A DNA stretch of 64,000 nt from Bradyrhizobium erythrophlei (GTDB lineage Bacteria; Pseudomonadota; Alphaproteobacteria; Rhizobiales; Xanthobacteraceae). The stretch is taken from contig NZ_LT670817.1 of the NCBI RefSeq assembly GCF_900129425.1, positions 2,542,001 to 2,606,000 of the forward strand, given 5' to 3'. The position numbers were made by a program, and so were the translations under genes. Each line of letters begins with the position of its first letter. Position 1 is the stretch's first letter. Shown piece by piece: positions 56,650 through 64,000 of this stretch. Below the pieces are notes generated by a model. The model did not search any database and was not told where the DNA came from. It was given only the letters and a program-made list of their open reading frames with translations.

Positions 56650-57060
56650 TTACCCCTTCGCCGGACGGAACAAGGGAAGGGTGATCTTGTCGTCGAGCTT
56701 CTCGAACGCGACTTCCAGTTTCATGTCGAGTTCGAGCGCCTCCGGGGTCTGCGGACAATCGACGATGTTGCTCATCAAGCGCGGACCTTCGTCCAGTTCC
56801 ACCACCGCGATGGCGTAAGGTGGGGTGAAGCCCGGCACCGGCCGGTGATGGATGACGTAGCTGTAGAGCTTGCCCTTGCCGCTGGCCTTGAACACGCTGA
56901 CCTTGCGCGAGGCGCAGGCCGGGCAGAACGGGCGCGGCGGGAAATACACGTTGGCGCAGGCGTCGCAACGCTGCAGGCGCAATTCGCCTGCCTGCGTGCC
57001 ATCCCAGAAATGCTGGGTTTCCGGCGTCGGTTTCGGTCGTGCGCGCGCTGGCTCGGCCAT
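56650..57060 (-). CDS. Zn-ribbon OB-fold protein (DUF35), partner of the thiolase-like gene
   Basis: A 136-residue protein with a zinc ribbon followed by an OB fold. The metal cysteines are CDACANVYFPPRPFCPAC near residues 32 to 49, then the OB-fold runs from about 55 (YSYVIHHRPVPGFTPPYAIA). The family binds acyl-CoA and pairs with thiolase-like enzymes. GGAGG before the ATG at 57060 (MAEPARARP) decides the start over a 42-residue longer frame without family similarity. Directly followed by the thiolase-like gene, four bases apart. Confidence 0.88.
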   Translation of the reverse strand: MAEPARARPKPTPETQHFWDGTQAGELRLQRCDACANVYFPPRPFCPACASRKVSVFKASGKGKLYSYVIHHRPVPGFTPPYAIAVVELDEGPRLMSNIVDCPQTPEALELDMKLEVAFEKLDDKITLPLFRPAKG

Positions 57061-57270
57061 GGCGGTGATTCCTCCCTCGGCGGGGCCAGCTTCGGCCCGC
57101 CGGCTCCGATCTTGATGCGACATTGGACGGTCCGGCGTCAACGGTCCAGCGGACTCGCCGCATGCCGCGTATTCCGGTACAGGCACTATGGCCTGGCCCC
57201 GGGGGCGCTTGTATCCCTGTGACCGCCCGCGCTATTGTCCGCGCGAAACGAAGAAAATCGGGAGGATTTC

Positions 57271-58518
57271 ATGTTGAAGATGACGGGCGCGGTGCTGGCC
57301 GCAGCTATGACGCTTGCCGCGCCGGCCTTTGCCGCCGATGCGCCGGCGGAAATCAAGATCGGCACGCTGTATGCGTCCTCCGGGCGCTACGCCTCGATTT
57401 CGATGCCGGTTTTCAGCGCGTTGAAACTCTGGTCCGAACAGAAAAACGCCGAGGGCGGCGTCTACGTGAAGGCGTTCGACAAGAAAATTCCCGTCAAGCT
57501 TGTGGCCTACGACGATCAAAGCAATACCGCCACCGCATCGACGCTCTACAACCAGTTGATCACGCAGGACAAGGTCGATCTCTTGGTCGCCGACTCCGGT
57601 TCGGTGCTGACCGCGCCCGCGGTTGCGATCGCGCGCGACCGCAAGATGTTCCTGTTCGACCAGACCGGCACCGGCGCCAGCTTCTTTTCCAAGGACAATC
57701 CCTACATCGCGCTGATGGCGGACCCGGTTTCGACGGTCTGGCCCAAGCCCGTGGCGGATTTTATTTCACACGACGGGCCGGGGCTCGGGATCAAGAGAGT
57801 CGCGATTTTGTATTCGACCAATGAATTCACCGGCACCCAGGCCAACGCCTTCCGCAAATTCGTCAAGGACTCCGGCGCGCCGATCGAGATCGTCTACGAT
57901 CAGGGCATTCCGACCGAAACCACCAATTACACGGTCATCATCAATAACATCAATAACACCAATCCGGATGCGGTGATTCATTTCGGCTACGCGCCGAACG
58001 ACATCGCGTTTTTGCGCAACGTCGCGGATGTCGGCGTCAAGTTCAAGATGCTGTTCTGCATCTATGCGGGGCTGGAGACCGAACTGCTCGAGAAGAACGT
58101 CGGCGAGAAGGGCCTCGAGCATGTGTTCACTTACGTGCCTCCCTCCGAACTTGAATATCCCGTCAATTTCGGCATGAACATGAAGGATTATCGGGCGGCC
58201 TGGGACAAGAAATATCCGGACGGCAAGATCGAATTCGGCTTCAACGCGGTTGCCGGCTACACCACCGGGCTCATCATCGAGAAGACGCTTTCGGTGGCGA
58301 CCAGCCTCGATCAACTCGAACTGCGCCGAGCAACGTTCAGCCTGTCCGGTCAACTCAAGACGCTCGACGGCACCTTCGCGCTCGACGAGACGGGCGGCCA
58401 GATCGGCGAACTGACGCCGCTCGGGCAGCTCGAACTCAACGAACACGAACACATCAAGTTCGTCTCGGTGTATCCGCACGAAACCGCCACCGGCAAGCCG
58501 GTCTATCCGCGCCCATGA
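57271..58518 (+). CDS. Liv-type ABC transporter substrate-binding protein, second cassette
   Basis: A 415-residue periplasmic binding protein of the branched-chain amino acid family with a Sec-type signal (VLAAAMTLAAPAFAADAP) ending near AFA. The mature protein opens with IKIGTLYASSGRYASIS and has TQANAFRKFVKDSGAPIEIV in the hinge region. GGGAGG before the ATG at 57271 fixes the start. It begins a second five-gene uptake cassette that continues into the AtuA-family genes, so the ligand may be a hydrophobic acid or its precursor rather than an amino acid. Confidence 0.9.
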   Translation: MLKMTGAVLAAAMTLAAPAFAADAPAEIKIGTLYASSGRYASISMPVFSALKLWSEQKNAEGGVYVKAFDKKIPVKLVAYDDQSNTATASTLYNQLITQDKVDLLVADSGSVLTAPAVAIARDRKMFLFDQTGTGASFFSKDNPYIALMADPVSTVWPKPVADFISHDGPGLGIKRVAILYSTNEFTGTQANAFRKFVKDSGAPIEIVYDQGIPTETTNYTVIINNINNTNPDAVIHFGYAPNDIAFLRNVADVGVKFKMLFCIYAGLETELLEKNVGEKGLEHVFTYVPPSELEYPVNFGMNMKDYRAAWDKKYPDGKIEFGFNAVAGYTTGLIIEKTLSVATSLDQLELRRATFSLSGQLKTLDGTFALDETGGQIGELTPLGQLELNEHEHIKFVSVYPHETATGKPVYPRP

Positions 58519-58561
58519 GGCGATCGCGGACCACGAACCGGACGCCGGGGGCGAAGGGCTG

Positions 58562-59488
58562 ATGCTGACTTACGCGCTCGTCGCCGGCGTTCTGTTCGGC
58601 CTGTATTTCAGCCTGGTTGGGATCGGCCTCAATCTCGTGTTCGGCGTCATGCGCATCGTCAACCTTGCGCATGGCGACTTTCTGATGCTCGGCGCCTTCG
58701 TCGCGTTCGGGGTCGTGACGCTGGCCGGCATCGATCCGTTGTTCGCGGTGCCGCTCGCGTTCGTGATCTTCGTGGCGGTGGGCATGCTGCTCTATTGGGT
58801 ATTGGTGCCGCGGCTGCAGGGTTCGGTGAACCCGGAGATGCTGTCGATCATCCTGTTCTTCGGGTTGTCGCAGGTGATCGAGGCCGTCACGACGATTTTC
58901 TTCGGTACCAGCGAACGTTCGATCCAGAGCCGCGCGCTCGGCACCGTGCTTTCGACCATCAAGGTCAAGCTGTTCGGCGGCAAGCCGGACGCAGCCGGAC
59001 CGGTGCAGATCTTCGGTCAGGGATTTCCGGCGTCCTGGGTGATCGCGGCCATCACCAGCCTGATCGCGATCGCGCTGGTGTACGTTTATCTGTACCGCAC
59101 CCGCCTGGGCACCCTAACCCGCGCTGTGATGTCGCGGCGCGATGAGGCGTTCGCGACCGGCATCGACGTCGATCGCGTCTCGGCGGCGGCATTCGGCATC
59201 GGATTGGGGCTTGCCGCGGTGGCCGGCGTCTTCGCGCCCTTCATGTTCGGATCGGTGACCCCGGCGTTCGGCGCTGATGCGACGGTCACGTCATTCGCCA
59301 TCGTGGTGCTGGGATCGCTCGGCAATCCCTTAGGGACGGCGCTCGGCGGCGTGGTCTACGGCGTCTGCTACATGCTGGTGCAGACCTATCTCAGTTCATG
59401 GGCCGACCTTCTGCCCTATGTGCTCTTGATCTTCATCCTGCTGCTGCGTCCGAGCGGTCTGCTCGGAAGGCGGGTGCGCGTTGCCTAG
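58562..59488 (+). CDS. Liv-type ABC transporter permease (LivH-like), second cassette
   Basis: A 308-residue LivH-type permease. The motif GIGLNLVFGVMRIVNLAHGDFLML is near 20 (core VFGVMRIVNLAHGD), and VTSFAIVVLGSLGNPLGTALGG near 240 is the coupling loop. The start at 58562 follows the binding-protein stop by 43 bp. It overlaps the following LivM-like gene by 8 bp, so both subunits are made together. Confidence 0.9.
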   Translation: MLTYALVAGVLFGLYFSLVGIGLNLVFGVMRIVNLAHGDFLMLGAFVAFGVVTLAGIDPLFAVPLAFVIFVAVGMLLYWVLVPRLQGSVNPEMLSIILFFGLSQVIEAVTTIFFGTSERSIQSRALGTVLSTIKVKLFGGKPDAAGPVQIFGQGFPASWVIAAITSLIAIALVYVYLYRTRLGTLTRAVMSRRDEAFATGIDVDRVSAAAFGIGLGLAAVAGVFAPFMFGSVTPAFGADATVTSFAIVVLGSLGNPLGTALGGVVYGVCYMLVQTYLSSWADLLPYVLLIFILLLRPSGLLGRRVRVA

Positions 59489-60401
59489 CGCCGTCAGACA
59501 CATCCTGTTCATCGTCGTGCCGCTGATCGCCGTGTTTGCGGTGCTGCCGGGCATTTATCAAAACCATCTGCTGCTGTTCAATTTCGTGATCTTTCTGATT
59601 CTCGCCCAGGGCGTGAACATCATCTACGGTTTCACCGGCTATCTGCCGTTCGGCTATGTCGGCTTCTTCGGCGCCGGCGCCTATGGTTTTGCGATCCTGG
59701 TGATGAATTATCAGGCGCCCGCAGCACTCGCGGTGATCGTGGGCGGATTGGTCGCGGTCGCGCTGGGGCTGTTGCTGACGCCGCTGTTGCGGCTCTCCGG
59801 CGCCTATTTCGCCATCGCCAATCTCGCCGCCTCGCTGGCGGTGCTTCACTTCGTCGCCAACCCGGCGCTCGAGAACATCACCCGCGGGCCCTACGGCGTC
59901 TCGCTGACCGGCACGTTCAATCCGACGCTGGCCTATACTGCCGCGCTCGTGGTGCTGGCGCTGACCCTCGGCGCCGTCGTGTTCCTGAAAAACTCGCGCT
60001 TTGGTCTCGCCTTGCAGGCGGTGCGGGAAGACGCGGTCAGCGCCTCGATGGCCGGGGTCAACGTGGTGCGGATGCGGGTGATCGCGTGGCTGGCGTCCGC
60101 GCTGGTGGCGGGTCTGGCCGGCGGCGTCTATGCCTGGTATGTTTCGGTATTCTATCCCGACAATGTCTTTAGCGGCGATTTTTCGATCTTTGCCATCGTG
60201 TTTGCGCTGTTCGGCGGCGTGGCCACGATCTCCGGCCCGATCGTCGGCGTCATTATCCTGTATGGCATCTACAATCTGATTGGCTTCACCACGCCGCAAT
60301 ATTTTCAATTGATCTACGGTCTGTTGATCATGGGGCTGGTGCTGTTTCTCCCCGCGGGCCTGGTCTCGCTCGCAACCCGAAGAGGGTGGCATGTCCCCTG
60401 A
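59481..60401 (+). CDS. Liv-type ABC transporter permease (LivM-like), second cassette
   Basis: A 306-residue LivM-type permease with the family motif GFTGYLPFGYVGFFGAGAYGF near 50 (core GYLPFGYVGFFGAGAY), and AVREDAVSASMAGVNV near 180. The start is a TTG at 59481 with GGAAGG about ten bases upstream; the previous stop lies within the gene. It pairs with the LivH-like subunit. It overlaps the downstream ATPase gene by 11 bp. Confidence 0.87.
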   Translation: MPSAVRHILFIVVPLIAVFAVLPGIYQNHLLLFNFVIFLILAQGVNIIYGFTGYLPFGYVGFFGAGAYGFAILVMNYQAPAALAVIVGGLVAVALGLLLTPLLRLSGAYFAIANLAASLAVLHFVANPALENITRGPYGVSLTGTFNPTLAYTAALVVLALTLGAVVFLKNSRFGLALQAVREDAVSASMAGVNVVRMRVIAWLASALVAGLAGGVYAWYVSVFYPDNVFSGDFSIFAIVFALFGGVATISGPIVGVIILYGIYNLIGFTTPQYFQLIYGLLIMGLVLFLPAGLVSLATRRGWHVP

Positions 60402-61122
60402 AGGCGCGCCCATTCTCAACGTGACAAAACTGACAAAACGCTTCGGCGGGTTCTACGCGCTCGACGGCTTGAGCTTCCATGTCGCGGCAGGCGAAATTCT
60501 GGGATTGGTGGGGCCGAACGGCTCCGGCAAGACCACCGCGATCAACGTAATCTCCGGGCTCTATGCCCCTGATGGCGGCGAGGTGGTGCTGGATGGGGCT
60601 GATATCGGTGGGGTCGTCTCCCACAAGCTGGTCCATCGCGGCATCAATCGGACCTTCCAGGTTCCGAAACCGTTTTTGTCGCTGACGGTGCGGCAGAATA
60701 TCGAGGTCGCGCTGGCCTATGGGCGTGCCGCGGTGGCGCCGCCGACCATGGCCGCGCTGCTCGACGAATACCGGCTCGCCGAGGTCGCCGACCGCACCGC
60801 AGCCGACCTTAACAACGCGCAGCAGAAGATGCTCGATCTGGTCCGTGCGCTCGCCACCCGTCCGCGGCTGCTGCTGCTCGACGAACTCGCCGCCGGACTC
60901 AATCCGGCGGAACTCGACTGGATCGCCGAACGCATCAAGGCGCTGGCGCAGAGCGGGATGGCCATCATCGTCGTCGAGCACCTGATGGGATTCATTGAAC
61001 ACATCACCGACCGCGTCATTGTCATGAATGCCGGCAAGGAGATTTTCGAAGGCAAGCTCGCGGTCGCGGTGCAGGTGCCGCAGGTCATCGAGGTGTTTCT
61101 GGGAGGCGAGCATGCCGCCTGA
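60391..61122 (+). CDS. Liv-type ABC transporter ATP-binding protein (LivG-like), second cassette
   Basis: A 243-residue ATPase. Walker A is GPNGSGKTTAINVISG near 40, the Q-loop region is NRTFQVPKPFLS near 88 and Walker B is RLLLLDELAAGLNP near 166, followed by VEHLMGF. As in LivG relatives, the canonical LSGGQ is replaced by a less regular NNAQQKMLDLVRALATR segment. Coupled to its LivF-like partner by an 11-bp overlap. Confidence 0.9.
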   Translation: MSPEGAPILNVTKLTKRFGGFYALDGLSFHVAAGEILGLVGPNGSGKTTAINVISGLYAPDGGEVVLDGADIGGVVSHKLVHRGINRTFQVPKPFLSLTVRQNIEVALAYGRAAVAPPTMAALLDEYRLAEVADRTAADLNNAQQKMLDLVRALATRPRLLLLDELAAGLNPAELDWIAERIKALAQSGMAIIVVEHLMGFIEHITDRVIVMNAGKEIFEGKLAVAVQVPQVIEVFLGGEHAA

Positions 61123-61828
61123 AGCCGCGTTGCTGCAGGCCACGGGCGTCGACGCCGGCTACGGCACCATGCAGGTGCTCTGGGGCGTCGATCTCGATGT
61201 GCGATCAGGCGAGACCGTACTGCTGCTCGGCGCCAACGGCGCCGGCAAGACCACGTTTCTCAAATCGCTGGTCGGTCTGATCGAGGCGCGGCAGGGTTCG
61301 ATCCAACTCGGCGGCGAAGATGTGACGCGGATGCGCTCCAGCGACCGGATGCGGCTCGGCATGACCTACATGTCGGAACTCGCGGTATTTCCGGACCTTT
61401 CGATCGAGGAGAACATCCGGGTCGGGGCGCAGGCACTCGGCCATGCCGATCCCGGTGCCCGCGTCGAGGAACTCTATGGCCTGTTTCCGGCATTGCGCGA
61501 AAAACGACGGGCGCCGGCCTCCAGTCTGTCCGGCGGCCAGCGCAAGATGCTCGGCATCGCCAAGGCGCTTGCCGCCGAGCCGCGGCTTCTGGTGATGGAT
61601 GAACCCTCGGCCGGGCTGTCGCCGTTGTTCGTCAAGGAAGTCATCCGCATCCTCAGCGATCTGCGCAGGCGTGGGCTGGCGCTTTTGATCGCCGAGCAGA
61701 ATATCGGTTTCCTCGAAGTGGCGACGCGCGTATTTGTGCTGGAAGGCGGACGCATCCGCTTTTCCGGCACTGTGGCGGAAATGACCGATAACGAAGCGCT
61801 GCGGCGTGCCTATTTCGGGCTGAAGTGA
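61112..61828 (+). CDS. Liv-type ABC transporter ATP-binding protein (LivF-like), second cassette
   Basis: A 238-residue ATPase with Walker A GANGAGKTTFLKSL near 36, signature LSGGQRKMLGIAKAL near 137 and Walker B RLLVMDEPSAGLSP near 157. GGGAGGCGAGC precedes the ATG at 61112, deciding it over the longer frame. The stop overlaps the ATG of the AtuA-family gene by one base (TGATG), which ties the transporter to that enzyme in one coupled transcript. Confidence 0.92.
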   Translation: MPPEAALLQATGVDAGYGTMQVLWGVDLDVRSGETVLLLGANGAGKTTFLKSLVGLIEARQGSIQLGGEDVTRMRSSDRMRLGMTYMSELAVFPDLSIEENIRVGAQALGHADPGARVEELYGLFPALREKRRAPASSLSGGQRKMLGIAKALAAEPRLLVMDEPSAGLSPLFVKEVIRILSDLRRRGLALLIAEQNIGFLEVATRVFVLEGGRIRFSGTVAEMTDNEALRRAYFGLK

Positions 61829-63171
61829 TGCGAACGATCAGGATAGGATCCGGTGCCGGCTATTCGGGCGACCGCATCGAGCCCGCGGTCGAACTCGCCG
61901 AAAAGGGCGACATCCAGTATCTGGTGTTCGAATGCCTCGGCGAGCGCACCGTGGCGCTGGCGCAGCAGGCGCGCATGAAGGATCCCGACAGCGGCTATGA
62001 TCCGCTGCTCGAGGAGCGAATGCGCGCGGTGCTGCCGATCTGCGCGGCCAGGGGCATCAGGATCGTCACCAATATGGGCGCGGCCAATCCGGTCGCCGCA
62101 GCCCGCAAGACCGCCGAGATCGCCAAATCGCTGGGACTGTCTTCGCTGAAGGTCGCCGCCGTGGTCGGTGATGACGTGCTCGATGCCTGCAAGGACGGCG
62201 ATCTCAAGATCATGGAATTCGACGGCACCATCAGGCAGCTCGGCAACCGGCTGTTGTCGGCCAATGCGTATCTCGGTGCCGAGCCGATCGCGCAGGCCTT
62301 GACCGGCGGCGCCGATATCGTGATTACCGGCCGCGCGTCGGATCCCGCGCTGTTTCTGGCGCCGATGATCCATGCCTTCGGCTGGGCGATGGATGACTGG
62401 AATCTGCTGGGGCAGGGCACCGTCGCAGGCCACCTGCTCGAATGCGCGGGGCAAATCACCGGCGGCTACTTCGCCGACCCCGGCTACAAGGACATCTCCG
62501 ATCTGGCGCGGCTCGGCTTTCCCATCGGCGAAGTCGGCGAGGACGGCAGCCTTGTCATCACCAAGGTCGCAGGCTCCGGCGGCGCGGTGACGGCGCAAAC
62601 CTGCAGGGAGCAACTGCTCTACGAGGTGCATGACCCCCGGCAGTATATTCAGCCCGATGTGGTGGCGGATTTCTCGCAGGTAAAGGTCGAGGAGATCGCG
62701 CTGGATCGGGTGCGCGTCAGCGGTGGGCGTGGCACCAAACGCACCGAGACGCTGAAAGTCTCGGTCGGCTATGTCGACAGTTTTATCGGCGAGGGGCAGA
62801 TTTCCTATGCCGGTCCCGGCGCACTGGCGCGCGGACGGCTGGCGCTGGAGATCGTTCGCGAGCGGCTGAAACTCACGGGCGTCGCGGCCAGCGAATGGCG
62901 GTTCGAACTGATCGGCGTCGATTCGCTGCACGGCCCTGATGTCTCCGCGCGCGCGAGCGAGCCTTACGAGGTACGCGTTCGCGTCGCCGGCCGCACCGAA
63001 AACCTGCGTGAGGCCGTCAGGATCGGCAACGAGGTCGAGACGCTCTATACCAATGGCCCGGCCGCCGGCGGCGGCGCGTTCAAATCGGCCCGCGATGTGG
63101 TCGCGGTGGCATCCGTGTTGCTGCCGCGCGAACTTGCGAAGCCGCAAGTCCGTTTCGTGGGGCTTGAATGA
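61828..63171 (+). CDS. AtuA family protein (DUF1446), N-terminal part of a split pair
   Basis: A 447-residue DUF1446 protein. The family's N-terminus RIGSGAGYSGDRIEPAVELA and the segment YLVFECLGERTVAL are clear, with GGADIVITGRASDPALFLAP near 152 and SGGRGTKRTETLKV near 300 as further landmarks. AtuA is required for acyclic terpene (citronellol) utilisation in pseudomonads but its reaction is not established. Full-length AtuA proteins carry a C-terminal domain that here is a separate gene, overlapping by four bases. The ATG at 61828 is preferred over a GTG three bases upstream. Confidence 0.85.
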   Translation: MRTIRIGSGAGYSGDRIEPAVELAEKGDIQYLVFECLGERTVALAQQARMKDPDSGYDPLLEERMRAVLPICAARGIRIVTNMGAANPVAAARKTAEIAKSLGLSSLKVAAVVGDDVLDACKDGDLKIMEFDGTIRQLGNRLLSANAYLGAEPIAQALTGGADIVITGRASDPALFLAPMIHAFGWAMDDWNLLGQGTVAGHLLECAGQITGGYFADPGYKDISDLARLGFPIGEVGEDGSLVITKVAGSGGAVTAQTCREQLLYEVHDPRQYIQPDVVADFSQVKVEEIALDRVRVSGGRGTKRTETLKVSVGYVDSFIGEGQISYAGPGALARGRLALEIVRERLKLTGVAASEWRFELIGVDSLHGPDVSARASEPYEVRVRVAGRTENLREAVRIGNEVETLYTNGPAAGGGAFKSARDVVAVASVLLPRELAKPQVRFVGLE

Positions 63172-63488
63172 TAAAATTGCGCGAGATCGCCCATTCCCGG
63201 ACCGGCGACAAGGGCAACACCTCGAACATCTCGGTGATTGCCTATGATGAGAAGCACAATCCGCTGCTGGTTCAGCACGTCACCAGCGCGCGGGTGAAAG
63301 CGCATTTTGCCGCCGTTGTCGAAGGCGACGTGGTCCGCTACGAGCTGCCCAACATATCAGCGTTGAATTTCGTCATGACGGGGGCACTCGGCGGCGGCGT
63401 GACGCGGTCGCTGGCGCTCGACGCGCATGGCAAGTCGCTTAGCTCGGCGCTGCTAGATATGGATATCGAAGACGGCCTCGATCTATAA
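63168..63488 (+). CDS. AtuA C-terminal domain-like small protein
   Basis: A 106-residue protein matching the C-terminal domain found fused to many AtuA proteins: LREIAHSRTGDKGNTSNIS at the start and ALGGGVTRSLALDAHGKSL near the end. Its ATG overlaps the stop of the preceding AtuA gene (ATGA), so the two are made together and probably form the complete enzyme as a heteromer. Its reaction is unknown. It is the last gene of the transporter-AtuA operon, since a repeat follows at once. Confidence 0.85.
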   Translation: MIKLREIAHSRTGDKGNTSNISVIAYDEKHNPLLVQHVTSARVKAHFAAVVEGDVVRYELPNISALNFVMTGALGGGVTRSLALDAHGKSLSSALLDMDIEDGLDL

Positions 63489-63489
63489 T

Positions 63490-63580
63490 CGTCATGCCCG
63501 GCCTTGTGCCGGGTATCCACGTCTTTAAGGTCGCAGATAGAAGCAAGACGTGGATGGCCGGGACGAGCCCGGCCATTACG
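63490..63580. repeat. Intergenic palindromic repeat, family B
   Basis: CGTCATGCCCGGCC...GCCGGGTATCCACGTCTTT mirrors CAAGACGTGGATGGCCGGGAC...CCCGGCCATTACGG. It lies between the AtuA operon and the amidase and closely resembles the copy at 38821. Confidence 0.85.
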
Positions 63581-63593
63581 GAGAGAATCGACG

Positions 63594-64000
63594 ATGAAAA
63601 ACACTCCCACACTCGCTACCCTGGCCGAGGATCTCGACAGCGGCCGCACCAGCGCCCGCAAGCTGGTCGACCAATGCCTGGCCCGGATCGCCGACGCCTC
63701 GGGCGAGGGCGCGCGCGCCTTCATCCATGTCGATGCCGAAGCCGCGATCGAGGCAGCGGAAGCGATGGACCGGCTGCGCGAGGTGAAGGCGGCGCCGTCG
63801 CGCTATGCCGGCATTCCCGTCTCGATCAAGGATCTGTTCGACATCAAGGGGCAGGTCACCCGCGCCGGCTCGCGCGCGCTCGACGATTCACCGCCGGCGG
63901 AAGCCGATGCGTCCGCGGTGGCGCGTCTGCGCCGCGCCGGTTTTGTGGTGATCGGCCGTACCAACATGACCGAATTCGCTTTTTCCGGGATCGGCATCAA
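63594..64000 (+). CDS. Amidase (amidase signature family), partial
   Basis: The first 135 residues of an amidase-signature enzyme, cut by the window edge. The catalytic lysine lies in IPVSIKDLFDIKGQ near 80, and GRTNMTEFAFSGIG near 125 precedes the expected serine motif, which is beyond the edge. GAGAG before the ATG at 63594 supports the start. It is the second amidase in the window and follows the AtuA operon after a repeat, so it may be co-transcribed with it or start a new unit. Confidence 0.88.
   Translation, partial: MKNTPTLATLAEDLDSGRTSARKLVDQCLARIADASGEGARAFIHVDAEAAIEAAEAMDRLREVKAAPSRYAGIPVSIKDLFDIKGQVTRAGSRALDDSPPAEADASAVARLRRAGFVVIGRTNMTEFAFSGIGI

Noticed and set aside
61810..63147. 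Open frame of 445 codons on the minus strand opposite the AtuA gene
   Set aside because: The plus-strand DUF1446 protein has conserved family motifs and coupled neighbours; the antisense frame has none.

Overview
The window is high-G+C chromosomal DNA that reads like a soil alphaproteobacterium of the Bradyrhizobium/Rhodopseudomonas (Nitrobacteraceae) type. The grounds are inference: codon use, two complete Liv-type ABC uptake cassettes, abundant acyl-CoA genes, an anaplerotic PEP carboxylase, and several families of intergenic palindromic repeats of the kind common in those genomes. No rRNA, tRNA, CRISPR array, insertion sequence or phage gene was recognised. About 55 protein genes fill the window. 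The first (fatty acid desaturase) and the last (amidase) are cut by the window edges.

Region 1 (1-9.1 kb) holds a desaturase, an alpha/beta-hydrolase-OsmC fusion, a low-G+C orphan membrane protein, a sulfite-oxidase-like protein, a ferredoxin/P450/MFS-transporter operon, an amidase and a formamidase-like hydrolase. Region 2 (9.2-24.3 kb) is devoted to hydroxy-acids: an SDR, a tartrate-dehydrogenase-type enzyme, a 2-hydroxyacid dehydrogenase, an M20 carbamoylase-type hydrolase, a LysR regulator divergent from a DUF1445 hydro-lyase across a 27-bp palindrome, a five-gene Liv ABC transporter, and a complete set for four-carbon acid sugars (otnC, ltnD, otnI, otnK). Together these look like uptake and oxidation of tartrate/threonate-like compounds.

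Region 3 (24.3-29.4 kb) is a metal and detoxification patch: chrA divergent from a multicopper oxidase, then a CDF-type cation transporter divergent from a ZntR/CadR-like MerR regulator over a textbook MerR promoter with a 19-bp spacer, and a methyltransferase. Its right half has visibly lower G+C. It is followed by an RND pump whose adaptor gene lies downstream of the permease gene.

Region 4 (34-63.5 kb) is acyl-CoA catabolism: thiolases, crotonases, SDRs, an acyl-CoA dehydrogenase, two CoA ligases, a Baeyer-Villiger-type monooxygenase, a nitronate-monooxygenase-like protein, a thiolase/DUF35 pair and a second Liv transporter co-transcribed with a split AtuA protein. Within it, an APH-type kinase, a DUF6285 protein, an acyl-CoA dehydrogenase, a CoA ligase and SDRs resemble the LvaABCDE route by which 4-hydroxyacyl-CoAs are phosphorylated and dehydrated. 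The DUF6285 gene is interrupted at a run of ten G. This module, the broken gene and the split AtuA locus are the best leads here; no wholly new system could be proved from sequence alone.

At least seven kinds of intergenic palindromic repeat occupy most gene ends and most gaps longer than 80 bp.
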